Assembly (NCBI GenBank): GCA_036583965.1
Contig: JAZBQD010000013.1
Coordinates: 12,688,348-12,752,347 of the forward strand
DNA from: Prunella strophiata
Taxonomy: Eukaryota; Chordata; Aves; Passeriformes; Prunellidae
Direction: 5' to 3'
DNA length: 64,000 bases
The notes below the pieces were generated by a model. It was not told the DNA's origin and made no database searches. It worked only from the letters and a program-made list of their open reading frames with translations. Shown here one piece after another: positions 40,201-52,670 of this stretch. The number at the start of each line of letters is the position of its first letter. Position 1 is the stretch's first letter. A program made the translations under genes and the position numbers.

Positions 40201-42429
40201 AAAAAATAGCAACAAACTATTTATAAAAAAACCCTGTGTCATGCCCAGCTCCCTGTGCCACTCCCACTGCCCATTCTGAGTCCCCTTCAGCCACCTTGAG
40301 AGAGGCTCCTGACACCAGAACAGTGGCTGGGAAATGGGAGGCCAGAATAATGGAGGAGGTTTTTTCCTGGCATATTTTATTACAAATTAAAATCCTAAAG
40401 ATGAAAATCCCCCCCAGCTTTTCTGGCTGCTGGCTCTGCAGAGCTGAGCAGGGACAGGGAATGTCACAGGAGCTGCAAACACCCAGCAGGGCTGAATGAG
40501 AGATGGAGCATGGTGAGGGTCCCAGCCCTGAAAATAACCAGGGAGAGCCTGAGAGCAAACTGCAATTTTCCACTGGGGCCCTAAAGCTGCTGCTTTCAGG
40601 GCCACACCAAAGAGCCACGCTTGGAGAAGTGCTGCCAGGCTCTGGGAGAAATCCCACAACCCTGGAGCCCTGTCTGGGCTGGAGGACACTCCACCAGGGA
40701 AAGAACTGCAGCAGTGAGAGCTGAGAGCACACAGGGGGATGGTTCTGTTGAAGATTTGCTTAATTAATAACTTGGTTGCTACCTTCCTACCAGGTGACTT
40801 CATTTATTTGGACTTGTCAGAAATCTGCTTTATTGCCTTGGTTGGGTTTGTAAACTGCTCTGTTTCACTGTGTTTATTAAAACCAACAGCAAAGAGTTCT
40901 GCCTGTCCAAATATAGACTAAATAACCCTTATTTACCCCAAACAGGCACTGACAGACTCAAATCACTCATGTTTGTACAGGGCTTCAATACCATCAAGCA
41001 AAGCAGAGCAGAGAATGCAATCATCAGAGAAATTGTTGTGTGCTCCCATTCCAGAATGGGCTGAAATAGGAAATACACTCAGGGGTCTCCACAAAGGCTA
41101 ATTTTGGGCCAGAAACTGCTTTTTGTGAGCACTTTCTGTAATCAGTAGAGAGACAGGCACCTTCAGAGGGCAATTCAGAGCAGCAGCTGATTGGAGAGCT
41201 CTGAATTGCTCTCCTAAACCCCCATCTCCCTGAGGGTCCAGGGATGTTGGTTTCAGGTTAAATCATCTAATTAAGAAATGACACTTAAATTATTTTTAAT
41301 TTTAACTTAATAACTAATTACTCGAAGCCCTCAATGCAGATTTTTTGTCTAATTACAAAAAACTACTTAAATTTATGAAGAAGGTGAAGGAGGAGGACTA
41401 GCTACTGCTCTAAAACTTTTATTTTAATTCTATATAATTACTATATTCTCCAAATATGCTAATATTACTATATTCTAAAACTTTAAACTAAGTTTTCTAC
41501 TTTGTGATATTATGCACTTCTGATCAACTGCACACTCCATCTCAGAGTTATCAATTAATTCTGGAAGTTTTCTCTGCAGCCTCAGGTTAAACGTAGTGGG
41601 TTTTTTTTGGGAGTTAGAGTTGGTCAGTACAGAAAGTTCAGAAGTTTTAGTGTGCAGAACTGTGACACAGGGAGGTGGCACAGAGGGCACAGGAGGGTGA
41701 CTCTCCTTTGTGCTGACACGAGGTGCAGGGAAGCCAATCCCACCCTGCTGGGAGCCCAGAGAGCCCTTCAGGACAGGGGTGCCACCCTTCCCTGGCACAC
41801 AGGGAGAGCCCCCAGCCCAGCCCAGGTGCCCCAGGGGAGCACAGCAGAGTCCCCTGGGCTGCCCCAGAGCCTGAGCAAGGTGTGGGAACAGCAGAGGGGC
41901 TGGGACCCTGCTGGCTCTGGGACAGGTGACAGTGAAAGGAGGACACGCCAGGCACACACGTGGGTGAGCTGATGCCTGCTCGTGTCTGCTTTGAACATTT
42001 CCTGACAACCTGGAGCAAACTTTTGTTATTGTTGAGGCACAAAACAGAATAAATACATATTCCAACCCAGTAATCGACTCATGGGCAAAATTCTTTCAGA
42101 GGCATCTCTTGTTTTGTGCTGTGACAGCAGTGGGGCTGCTGCATCTTGTCTGCAAGGGGAGTTCTCTGAAAACTGTCCTGGCAGAGCCAGCCCAGCAGGT
42201 CACATCCATCCACCAGGGAAACCAGCTGCAATAATGGGACTCCCAGCCCTGAACCCAGGCTCAGGCACCTGCCAGCCTGCCAGGCAGCCTCTGCCCCCTG
42301 CTCAGGTTTGGTTTTTGTGAGTGGAGTGCAGCAAGCACCCACAGCATCCCCTGGACACACACTGCCCTGCTCTGGGAAGCAAGTTATCCCACAGCCACCT
42401 GCAGGAGAGGAGCTCAGGGTCAGGCTGAG
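37219..42429. other. Unique noncoding stretch
   Basis: No gene recognised. Homopolymer T runs occur near 37981-37994 and 38119-38132, with eighteen T at 39538-39555. At 41260-41490 is a very AT-rich patch containing a loose repeat of TACTATATTCT and TCTAAAACTTT words, of unknown origin. At 41640-41960 the sequence turns GC-rich but remains CpG-poor. Open frames of up to 196 codons there match nothing I know. Confidence 0.5.
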
Positions 42430-42473
42430 CTCAATAATCCTCCAGGTCTTTTCCAACCTAAAGGATTCTATGA
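42430..42473 (+). mobile_element. CR1 LINE 3'-terminal fragment
   Basis: The segment has the hallmark avian CR1 end: AATCCTCCAGGTC followed by TTTTCCAACCTAAAGG and one ATTCTATGA unit of the terminal 8-bp repeat. Only about 44 nt are recognisable and the 5' part of the element is missing, as is usual for truncated CR1 copies. The call is from remembered family hallmarks. Confidence 0.75.
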
Positions 42474-45400
42474 GGAGAAAGGAACAGAAGCTTCTCCCTG
42501 CTTCTGGCACCCCTGTCTCTGGCCTTGAACAAAAGGAGAACGAGGTGCTGTTAATGCCTTGGCTCACCCTCCTCTTCCCACAAACCCTGCTGCAGGTATT
42601 TCTGATTCCCCTGGGGCTGGGGCTGGCAGCACTGAGGGAAACAGGAGCTGAGTTACTCCAGCACTGCCAGAAAAAGCCAGGACCAGGCAGGAAGGAGAGG
42701 AAATCAATTTGTGTGACTGCTCTTCTCCAGAAGAGAACCTGGGGGATGGGGACAGGATCCATCTCTGCTAATGACAATTGGATCAAGGTGTTGTTGAGGC
42801 AGAAGGGGAATTTTGGAAGGAAAACGTGTTCCTGCACTCGTGGGTAAGCTCTGTGAGTGGGACACAGGACAAACTGTGGGACAGGAGAGCAGCCCAGGCT
42901 GGAGCCTGAGGAGCAGCAGAGCCAGGGCTGGGCTTCAGCCTCTCCTTTACAGTGCTGGGTGCTGTGACACTGCAGTGGGACACAGGGACAGCTCTCACAA
43001 GCCAAAGCTCCTCCCAAGGCTCCCATCAGAAAGGGGGAAAGCATTCACAGAAAACTTCTCCATTTACCTGACTTCCACTCAACAGCATTAGCAGCTTCAG
43101 AAATAATTTGCAACAAAGGCCTCCAGTGTGTCTGAGAAGTGAGATAAAGCAGCAAGGACATGACAAATGAGGAGAGCTCCTTGAAGGACCACAGTGATTC
43201 CAGCTTTCAACGATTTCAGATTTTTTTCTCAGGGAGACCTTGGTGTAAATGAACCCACAGTGCTGAAGGGTGGAACTGATGGATTTAGTTAGGTTCCTTA
43301 GTTAATGGTGAGACAAGGCAGGTTTCATTCAGCTAATTAAGCTCGAGCATAGGAGAGAAAGATCAGAAAATCCATTTCTTGCCATGTTCAGAGGAGACAA
43401 TGACCAGTCAGACAATTCAGCAACCTCACCACAGCAACGTGAGCAGCTCCCTGTGTCCCCTGTGCCATCTCTGCCAGGGATGGTCTGGGGCAGGTCTGTC
43501 CCTGCAGGTGGCAGGCTCTGCTCACCCGTGGCACTGAGCAGAGCCCCACTGCTGGCAGCCCCTCCAAAACCTCCCTGGCCCTGATTCTGCTGCAGAGCTG
43601 CAGCTCCTGCAGCCCACTGCAAACCAAACCAAACCCACAAAAACCATTCCCAGCCTGCAGGCAGCTCCCCCAGGCCCAGGGGGAGCCCCCAGGTCAGGAC
43701 ATCCTGCATAGGAGAAGCAGCCAGGCTGTCCTGCCAAGGAGAGAGCAGCAGCTGCATCATCACTGCTGTCATGGAAGTTTTTCCCCATTCTGAACTAGTC
43801 CAAACAAAAATAAATTTTCAGCAGCTCTACATAGTCACAATAATCAATATTTAAAGGGTTGTGGAGCAGTGTAACAAAGGGGTTTGATTTTAGTCCCTGA
43901 CAACTAGAGAGGTAACTTGATTTAATAAGGGAATGCAGCAGCAACCACGCTTCTGAGCCATTATGGCTAATTCTAAAGACCCCATAGTGATAAAAGAACA
44001 ATAATGAGTGAGGACTAATAAAAACAAAATCAGTGAGGGCTTAATCATCAGCAGAAGGACATGAATTGAGTGTTAGAAAACATCTCCTGTTTAGAGAGTT
44101 AAGCTGTTATGCACACTGAAGCATAATTTGCTGTCACTCTTTTATTGTCATGCAATATATATTGTAGAGTAATCATTTTAATCTGCATGCAGATTATTAA
44201 TTAGGGAAATAATAATTTAGCCCAGAGTGAAAGCACAGGCAGGCTGAGGAAGCAGCTGGTTATTTCCCCAACCTTTTCCATTTCAAAAGCTGCTCCATAA
44301 TGACCCAGCTGCTGTTTGGGGACAATTTTTATGTTAACTTTGTTGTAAAAACCCTGTGTTATGTGTAAGGCTGTGTTACAAATATGTCCTTAGAAAGACT
44401 TTTCTATTCTTTGGGCCAGGCTAATAAACTACACCTCACCATTCATTTCAGGGCACATCTACTGCTGGAAAGTGTTTTTCTCTCACCAAACTTCCTGGCA
44501 GGTCAGGCCTCAGGGGAAGGGGGTGTGCCAGAGCCTGCTGGCAAGAAATCAGCACAGAAAGATGCTCCAGTTCACAAAACTGACAACAAAATATTAATGG
44601 AGCTTCGTGTGCCTCCTTCCACTTGAGCTCAAATCTAAACCAGAGTGCCCCAAAACAACAAAAGCCTTGACCAGAGGCTCCTCTCTTGCCCTGGTTCTCC
44701 TCAGTTGTGCCATGGTGGCATCCAGAACATGGCACAAAAAATCCATTTGGTGCAGAACCCCAAGTGCAGGTGGCTCAGCACAGGCAATGAGTCCTGGCAG
44801 TTCCTTTCACAGAGGCAGCCTGTGAGCAAAGGCAGCACACACAGTGCAGCCTGCAGCACAGCTCCTCTGAAAGATCCCCCTGCAGCCCAGCCCAGGGAAT
44901 TCCTGTGCTCAGAGCTGGCACTGCCCAGCCAGACCTGCCCTCTGCCACCCCTCCTGAGGCTCCCCCTGGGCAGCAAACCTCAATCCTTCCAGCAGGACAG
45001 CCAGCTGTGGGCAGCTGCAGGCAGCAGAGTAATTAAGGGATTTGCTGACTTGAGTGAAAGCAAAATGAAATGGAAACCGAATATGAATAAATGTGGGAAA
45101 ATCAATGCATGATGTGCAGGGGGGCTTAAAAAGGCTTAAAGGAAGGATTCCCAAAGCTTGTGGTGTGGCAGAAAGCTTTCATGTTCACCTGAGTCAATAC
45201 CATAACACATTTTGGGAGGGAGAAAAGAGTGATCTCGGAGATTGTTGCTGTATCTCAGCCTGGGATTTTTGAGGAATGGATTTTCCAAGCAGCCACTCTG
45301 TTCCATGGCTGGGAATTGTGCCTGCCTGGTGCTTAGCAATAAGATCTCCTTTAATCTGCATGCTCCAAAGGAGATAAGATTTGTAGAAGGCTCAGGTGAA

Positions 45401-46445
45401 AAAAATACCCAGTTTCTTGAGGCCTCCTGCATTGTACATTTGGTGAATTTGCCTTCCCCTCAAAGGCTTTTCCTCCCCATCCAAGCAGGCTGAGATGATG
45501 AGGGCTCTGGATGTCTTTGAGAGCTGCAGCACACCCACGCTCAGCCAGCACTTTTCTAATTATACCAGCAGGTCTTTGAATTATTGCTGGTTAAACTCTG
45601 TATAAACACCTCTGAATAGAGGTGAGCAGGGATTGTGCTCCACCTTCGTTAGACAGCCTGCACAAAGCAGCCACTTTTTGATGGTCTAAAAATAAAAGTG
45701 CTCCTTTCCTTAGTAAAGGACTTATTAAGGGACTACAGAGCTCTGCTGCTTCAGGGCAGAGCAGCAATTGAGGGGGAGAAGGACTGAAAGCTGTTAACAC
45801 CAGGAGTTTGGGTTTAATATATATGGAAAAATAAGGTGGGCTCACACCACTGCCTAGAGTGGTTAGTGTCCAGGAAAACAAGATACCTTGGGAGTTGCTC
45901 TCTTTTTTTTTACAGAGTAAAGCAAAGATTTTCATAATTGAGTCCCAAAAATCTCATTCACAGGACTGTCATTAATTCAAAGCAGAGTCTTTTCTATAGT
46001 CAAGGAAATAATCTAAAAATCAAAGTAAACCCATGACAGAGTATGTCTTATTCTTTTCAACCTGCTAATTTATGGAAGTTTCAGGGAAGGCAAAGGCTCA
46101 TTAAACTCATTTACATGTGGGCATTAACCCTGTACTGTCAGAGAATGCCACTGGACTCAACACATTTGTTTGTGAGCAGTTACCAGCAGCTCTGTTTTTA
46201 AAGAAATGACACACTACACACTGAGCTGTGCCCAGAAGAATACTCCAGGATAACATCAGGAATCAGTGCTCAGGCTCTGTGCAGGCTGTCACTGAATCCT
46301 GATCACAGAAAAGGGGAGGCTTTGCTCTGATCCAATCCCCTCAGGGCTCTCTGCCAGTCTTGTTCCTTCCAACACACAACTGCATTCCTCACTGTGCTGC
46401 TGCCTTCCCAGCTGCTTGCCCACCTTTGTTAGAAGCTGTAACAGG
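42474..46445. other. Unique noncoding stretch
   Basis: No gene recognised. The GC-rich part at 42.5-43.8 kb gives several long overlapping frames. The longest (42079-43044, minus, 321 codons) runs antisense through the CR1 fragment, which speaks against coding. A candidate regulatory patch at 44090-44230 is listed separately. Confidence 0.5.
44090..44230. promoter_or_regulatory. Possible conserved noncoding element (texture only)
   Basis: AT-rich unique sequence with ATGCAATATATATTG (octamer-like), AGTAATCATTTTAATC, GCATGCAGATTATTAATTAG and AATAATAATTTAG. It is dense in homeodomain and POU cores and free of tandem structure. Not measured for conservation. Confidence 0.25.
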
Positions 46446-46925
46446 TCCTGAGCTCAGTGATCCTCACTTTCATGGCTGAGCTCAGTGATATTATTCCCTT
46501 TCCATGGCTGAGCTCAGTGATATTCCCTTTCCATGGCTGATCTCAGTGATATTCCCTTTCCATGGTTGATCTCAGTGATATTCCCTTTCCATGGCTGATC
46601 TCAGTGATATTCCCTTTCCATGGCTGAGCTCAGTGATATTCCCTTTCCATGGCTGTACTCAGTGATATTATTCCCTTTCCATGGTTGATCTCAGTGATTA
46701 TCACCCTTTCCATGAGCTGATACTCAGTGATATTATTCCCCTTCCCATGGCTGGATCTCAGTGATATTTCCCTTTCCATGGCTGATCTCAGTGATATTCC
46801 CTTTCCATGGCTGAGCTCAGTGATATTATTCCCTTTCCATGGCTGATCTCAGTGATATTCCCTTTCCATGGCTGATCTCAGTGATATTATTCCCTTTCCA
46901 TGGCTGATCTCAGTGACATTATTCC
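46446..46925. repeat. 29/32-bp minisatellite, about 16 copies
   Basis: CTCAGTGAT recurs about sixteen times, spaced 28-35 nt. Each unit reads CCCTTTCCATGGCTG, then ATCTCAGTGATATT or the AGCTCAGTGATATT variant. Units with an extra ATT are 32 nt long and those without are 29. The middle (about 46676-46770) carries several irregular units with single-base insertions such as CATGAGCTGATACTC. The array edges are diverged. Confidence 0.95.
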
Positions 46926-49900
46926 TGCTGAGCCCCAGGTACCTGTCCCAGGTGAGCCTGGCTGGGGCATTGGTGCACACCCAAACTCTCCAGGGGCACT
47001 GGATCTCTGCTCTGCCCCCAGCACAGTGAAGCTGCTGGATGCCAGCTCTTCAGCAGGGGCATAAGTTACTCTGAGCCCTCATATTGGAGATTTATAGGCA
47101 AAACAGTTCATGTAACTGTCACACTTAAAAATTAGCAAAACTCCATTAATGCTCCCTTAACTGAAGGGGGAAGCAGGCAGAATGTCTGAGCCCATCTGAG
47201 GATCTGACAGCTCAGGGCTATAGATCAGGAATGCACCTTGCTAAGCCAGACATAAATTCCCCCAGTGTTTCAAACCAGAAGATAAATAAGCTATACCCTC
47301 AGATATTTTTGGCAATTCTCCTTGCTTGGGATGATATGTAGACAGAGCTTCTTCATCTCCAGAATTTTAAGAAGGGTTCCAAAGAAATGACCACACCAGC
47401 CAAATACTCTTTATGCTGAGCTTCTAGAAGCTTCTTTCTGAGTTTGAGCACGTTGTTGCTGCTGTATTGTGATGGTTAAATAAAATTTGGGAGCAGCACC
47501 TTCAGTCAGGTGAGAATTTGGTTTTCTGGATAGGTATAGAAGGCATAGAAATGTCATTCACTGCTGAAATGTAGCCACACATAGAAAGGAACATCAAAAT
47601 ACTCCAACAGATTAGGTCAAAGCAGAGCAGGCTCTCCAAGGCATGGTCAGACATTCATTTATGGCTTTGCTCTCATGCCATGGGGACACTGCTCTGCTCC
47701 CCACGTGGCTGCAAGGCACCCCAGCAAGAGCCCAGGAGCTCTGCATCCTGCAGCACCTGAAACTCCCTCTGCCCTGAAATTAGCTGCAGTTTCCATTCAC
47801 TAATTACCTACAGAAAATGGCTGCAGAAAGAGGGTGAAGGGTTGGAAGGAATGTATCACGAACGGTGTTAATTGTGCAAAAACGTGATTAACAGAGAAAT
47901 GAATATAGAAATGTTTTACTGAGCTAGCAAGGGACCTTGGGCACTGGCTTGAACTCATGCAGGTCCAGCTGCTCTCATCTGGACACACAGCCAGCTCTGA
48001 GTGCCCAGCAGATCCTCCCAGCTGGCTGTGACACATCCCTGTGCCCTTTGCAGGACACAGAGCCAAAGCTCTCCCTGCCTTAAACTCCTGTTGAACAGCA
48101 GGAGCCCCCCAGGGAGGATTCTGCCCAGGAGCTGGATTAAACCAGGACTGAAATGGAGGCAGGAAGGGAAGAAAGGAACAACCAGCCACAGAAAGTGCCT
48201 GCCTGGTTTTAAATGCCCAGCTCACCTCCCTTCCAGAGGCACTGTGGCCTCTGGCACAGGAGCAGGCTGGGAACCAGAACCCCCCTGAAAAAACATCCTG
48301 GAAACAGGAAAAGTTGGTATTTTCCCTTTTTCCCCCTGCACTTTTGATGCTTTCAGCAGAATTCCTGTTTGACTCTTCATCCCACAAATCTGTGCACACA
48401 GGAGCAGGCTGCCAGGGCTGCCCTCCCAGGCAGCTGGATTGTTGGAAATCACCAAGTTTTCCCCAAAATAACTGCCCAGACAGCTGAGGTGAAACTGCAG
48501 GAGGAGAATCCAGCTCGGGAAGCTGAAAAGGTATAAACTGCTGAGAAAATGAGGAGCCAAGCTGCTACAGAGATTGAGGGGCTATTGTTTTTAATCTCTC
48601 TCTTTCTCTCTCTCCAGTGAATGCTTCTTCCTACACAGAGTTGCCATAGTTTCAGATTTCTGTGCCTCCCTGGCTGCTGGTTACCAGGACATTTTTATAA
48701 GCCCTGATGATTTTATGATGTGTACAGAGTTGACTTGGTTTTGCACTCTGTATGGCATCACACCTTCCATATTAAACCAGCTATAATTATTCTCTGCTCT
48801 TAAAATAATCTCTTTTCAGTGTCCTTTTGCAACTTGAAACCTAAAAAAAAAGGAGCTCAAATTCCTTTTTTAGTTCAAAACCTAGCTTTCAAAAATCTCT
48901 TTGAAAACTGTGGCTTAAAGAAAGAAATAATTAAGTTTATGTTATCAGAGTTTTCTCCAGTGCTGCATACTAGAAGGAGCCAGTAGTTAATGCCAATACA
49001 GAAAGTCTCAGTGGGAAAAAACCTACTGGGAGTTCTGGAATAAAACTTCTTTTCCTGTTATCAATCCACATGTTCTACAGAGATGCTTAATTATTGGGGG
49101 GGTTTTATCTTTTTTACAGATAACCTGGATATATAGAGACATGAAACTAATAACAGGTATTTATGGTTTGTTTGATTTTCTGCAATTCAACTTCCATTCC
49201 TGTAGTTGTTAAAACATGGGATTTGAAAACTCTCTCCAACCTTGGTACTTGTCAGCCTCTTGCCCATTTGGGTTGGCACTCTGAGCTGGGTTCTGTCACA
49301 GAACATTTGCTGTCCCTCCTGTCCCCTGCTCTGTGTCTCTGTACAACAATCCTACATCTTCATTCAAATTACTCTTTCCAAGCCTCTTTTTCCAGGTCTC
49401 CCATCCTCCTTTCTTTGTGTCTGCTCTTGGCAAGTTCTCTTTGCACTTCTTTCCCAACAAAGCCAGGTTTTAGCTTTTTCTCTGCCTCATTTATTTTGCA
49501 GCTGCTTTGTTCTCATGCCCAGGCTATTTAGCAACATGTCCTGTGGAAATGCAAAAAAAATCCCCCCAACAACCAACATCTCATCCCCCTAATGTGCTTG
49601 AATCAAATGCCAGGGCTGCTGCTTGAATCAGATTTCCAGGCATTTGCACTCATTTATTCCATCCCCCTAAGAAAAAAACCAAACCAACCAGGGAGGCCTG
49701 GCCAGTTTGGACTGGGAGCACTGGGATTTGGAGAGCCAAGCCCCATTCCTGCTGTTCCAGGAGCTGCAGAGAGCAGCCACTGCTGTCAGCACCAGGATGT
49801 GCTCCTCTGCAAAATGTTTATTTCTCATCTTGCTCTTCCTGCTGGATTTTTTCTCCCTGTGGGCTGATGTTATCCACCAGCCACTCTCTTGCTGCAGAGC

Positions 49901-50005
49901 CCTGCCATGGCCTGATCAAAGATCTGGAGGTGGCATCCTGAGGAGGCAGCTCTGCCCTTTCACTGGACCCTTCCTGTGCCATCCACCCTCAGTCCTTCTG
50001 CCACG
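46926..50005. other. Unique noncoding stretch
   Basis: No gene or mobile element recognised. A C/T-rich tract with TCTCTCTTTCTCTC lies near 48594-48617, followed by CCAG, which imitates a splice acceptor without a following exon I can support. A 199-codon minus frame at 47800-48399 has no recognisable domain. Confidence 0.5.
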
Positions 50006-50106
50006 AGCCCAGAGAGGAAACAGGGACCTGGATGGGGTCAGGCTGCAGGAGGATTCAGAGCCCAGAGAGGAAACAGGGACCTGGATGGGGTCAGGCTGCA
50101 GGAGGA
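50006..50106. repeat. 53-bp direct duplication
   Basis: A segment starting AGCCCAGAGAGGAAACAGGG at 50006 is repeated at 50059 with almost no change, giving a period of 53 and just under two copies. A fragment of the same text (GGGACCTGGAT) recurs shortly after at about 50133. A small recent tandem duplication. Confidence 0.92.
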
Positions 50107-50210
50107 TGCTCCTTCAGCAAAGCTAAGAGATGGGGACCTGGATCCAGAGACGGAGGATGCTCCTCTCTGCTGGCTTTGCTGCTGTGACTGCAGCTGGGAG
50201 TGGAATGCTC

Positions 50211-50265
50211 AAACCCCCAGGGCACTGTGAAACCCCCCAGGGCACTGTGAAACCCCCAGGGCAGA
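50211..50265. repeat. ~22-bp repeat, about 2.5 copies
   Basis: AACCCCCAGGGCACTGTGA occurs with small changes (CCCCC or CCCCCC) three times in a row; the last copy is cut off after CAGGGCA. Confidence 0.85.
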
Positions 50266-50383
50266 GCTGGTTTTGCTTGGCTGAGCCAGGAGCAGTGAGC
50301 AGCTGCTGAGTTCCATTAATGCTGCTGTTATTTACCTCTGGCTCAGTGGGTTGGGTTTGTTGTGAACTGGCTGCCCATAGGAA

Positions 50384-50705
50384 TGCTGACCCCTTCCCAT
50401 ACTGATCCCCTTCCCCTGTTGATTCCCTTTCCCTGCTGACCCCTTCCATGCTGATTCCCTTTCCCTGCTGACTCCTTCCCATGCTGATTTTCCCTTTCCC
50501 TGCTGATCCCTTCCCATGCTGATTCCCTTTCCCTGTTGATTCCCTTTCCCTGCTGATCCCTTCCCCTGTTGATTCCCTTCCCATGCTGATTCCCTTTCCC
50601 TGCTGACCCCTTCCATGCTGATTCCCTTTCCCTGTTGATTCCCTTCCCATGCTGATTCCCTTCCCCTGCTGACCCCTTCCCATGGTGGATCCTCTTCCCC
50701 TGCTG
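50384..50705. repeat. ~17-bp CTGAT-CCCTTCCC minisatellite, ~17 copies
   Basis: Units alternate among CTGATTCCCTTTCC, CTGACCCCTTCC and TTGATTCCCTT, each joined by CATG, CCTG or CTG. Spacing is 16-19 nt, with a looser two-unit period of about 34. The plus strand is C/T-biased. Minus-strand frames rich in Gly, Lys, Glu and Arg are artefacts. Confidence 0.93.
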
Positions 50706-51089
50706 GCCCAGCCAGGAGCTGCTGGGATGCAGGGATGGATGACTGCCTGGTCACTCCTGGATGCACAGCTCCATCTTTTCACCCCAGGGTTTGGCTCTCA
50801 TAGGAAATCCTTCAGGGGCACCCCCAGGGGATGAGATAAATCAGCCCTGCCAGCAGCAGGGTGAGTGCCCCCCTTCCTGCAGCCTGCTGGGCCAAGCTTG
50901 CCCTGAATTGTGTGGCTGAGGTGGGGAGAGGGAAGGGTACACAGGAGGGTAAAGGAAGGCATTGTATCTTCATAAAGACTGGTTTTACTCCAGAGATAAA
51001 TCTGCAGTGCATCACTGTCTTATTATATCCTTTCCTTACAAATGGAAATTATTGCATTTCTTTTGCCTCATTTAATTCTTTTTAATCGC

Positions 51090-51096
<7 letters not shown>

Positions 51097-51127
<31 letters not shown>
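51097..51127. repeat. Poly(T) run of 31
   Basis: Thirty-one consecutive T, preceded by TTTTCTC-type sequence. It could be the antisense tail of a retrotransposed copy, but no element is recognised beside it. Confidence 0.95.
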
Positions 51128-51129
<2 letters not shown>

Positions 51130-51631
51130 CTTCTGGTGATGGCTTTTGCTTACTAATTGTCCAAGGCTGACACCCAATGGGAAGCATTGTGCTCTGATGC
51201 TCACAGAGCCACATCCCCCCCCCAGAGCTGCTGGGGAAGAAAACCTCAATTACAGAAAAGAATTTTCTTTTCTCCTTCTGTGCTGCTGACAGGCCTAGGG
51301 CATCAGCTGGGCTTATTTCAGGGGAAGTGAAATGGGATTAAGATTTGCTTGCTTTCAAAACTGTTTGGTAGAATTTTGGGATGGGCAGGTGCTCACTCCC
51401 AACCCACATGAAATGACTTGGAGGGTAAATTTGGGGTTCTGGGGTCTGACCCCACTCAGCTCCCAGGAGTTTCTGTTCCCCCAGACACAAACACTGCTGT
51501 GGGAAGGGTGGAACAGGCATTCCCACCACTGCCCCAAGGCAAATCTGACTCAGGCTGATTGGGAACTGCAAAACCTAAATATGCACTACAGGCACAAGGA
51601 GAACAGAGAAGCCCACCTAGAAAACACATGG

Positions 51632-51666
<35 letters not shown>

Positions 51667-51675
51667 TATTATTAT
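51632..51675. repeat. (ATT)n trinucleotide microsatellite
   Basis: About 14 ATT units with a single T-to-C change at 51663. Confidence 0.97.
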
Positions 51676-51834
51676 CTGAAAATCCCAGCAGTGCATTATG
51701 CAGCAGGCTCGATGGCAAAGTCTGAGTGTGAGATAAAGTACAGGAACCTTAAAGAAGTTATTAATGCAATTAATTAGTTTTTATTTCTTTGCTCAGTGTT
51801 TGAAGGAAAAAAAAAAAATCCAGACAGAACTTTA

Positions 51835-51945
51835 ATATAAAAGAGATCCTCCAGGAACAAATTAATCAGCATTATGATACCCCAAGTGATTAGGATAAAA
51901 CACAGGGAGGCATAATGAGAATGTCAGAATTAGTGTAGTCAAAAT
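51835..51945. promoter_or_regulatory. Possible conserved noncoding element (texture only)
   Basis: Unique AT-leaning sequence with AAATTAATCAGCATTATGAT, AAGTGATTAGGAT and GCATAATGAG words, homeodomain-like and closely packed. Inference from appearance only. Confidence 0.18.
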
Positions 51946-52385
51946 TTCTCACCCCACCTCAAAGTGCTATTAAAAATGTAAAAATACATTAGTGTATTTT
52001 ATCTCAAGGACTTGCAGTCCAGATCTTCTCCTGGAAGATCTTCTCCCACTTTTGTTGCTTGTTTCAAAATATTTTCAGAAATTAGGAGTTTCCTCCTGAC
52101 AAAGAGCAGAGAATGAAGGTCTGATAGACACCCTTTGAAGTGAAAAGGCAGATTTATCTTTAGCTGCTGAGCTGCTTTATCAGATGGCAAAAGCTGAATT
52201 CAGAAACCCCAGAGTTCCAAAAAAAAAAAAAATAAAATTCAAATATATCACTACTCCATTGGGTAGAAACTGTGCTAAGTCAGGGAGAAAAGTGCAAAAA
52301 AGCCAAAAACCTGAGCCCAGTTCTGCCCTTGAGCTGAGAGCAGAGGCAGAGCTGCACTGAGGCATCTCCAGCCAGGGTGGGCATC

Positions 52386-52670
52386 AAATAACCCAGGGGG
52401 GACAGGAGGAGAGGTGGGAATTCAGAGGGGGCTCTGAAAATCAAATAACCCAGGGGGGACAGGAGGAGAGGTGGGAATTCAGAGATCCCTGTCCTGAGCA
52501 CCAAATAACCCAGGGAGGACAAGGAGGAGAGGTGGGAATGCACAGGGGGCTCTGAAAATCAAATAACCCAGGGGGGACAGGAGGAGAGGTGGGAATGCAG
52601 AGGGAGCTCTGAAAATCAAATAACCCAGGGGGGACAGGAGGAGAGGTGGGAATTCAGAGATTCTCCTGCC
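52386..52670. repeat. 57-60 bp minisatellite, five copies
   Basis: AAATAACCCAGG recurs at 52386, 52443, 52503, 52561 and 52618. Each unit continues with GGGGACAGGAGGAGAGGTGG, then GAATTCAGAG or GAATGCAGAG and GGGGCTCTGAAAATC. Two units (the second and the last) carry a different tail. The spacing of 57, 60, 58 and 57 reflects small indels. The strand is G/A-rich. Confidence 0.95.

Larger units (their letters stand above)
50706..52385. other. Unique noncoding stretch with two simple tracts
   Basis: No gene recognised. A run of 31 T lies at 51097-51127. A trinucleotide ATT repeat lies at 51632-51675 with one C interruption at 51663. A possible conserved patch at 51835-51945 is listed separately. 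Confidence 0.6.

Noticed and set aside
42079..43044. 321-codon minus-strand frame
   Set aside because: It reads antisense through a CR1 fragment, lies in GC-richer DNA with other overlapping frames, and shows no domain I know.
48594..48620. Splice acceptor after a C/T-rich tract
   Set aside because: The following sequence has no open coding-like exon with a donor that I could support.
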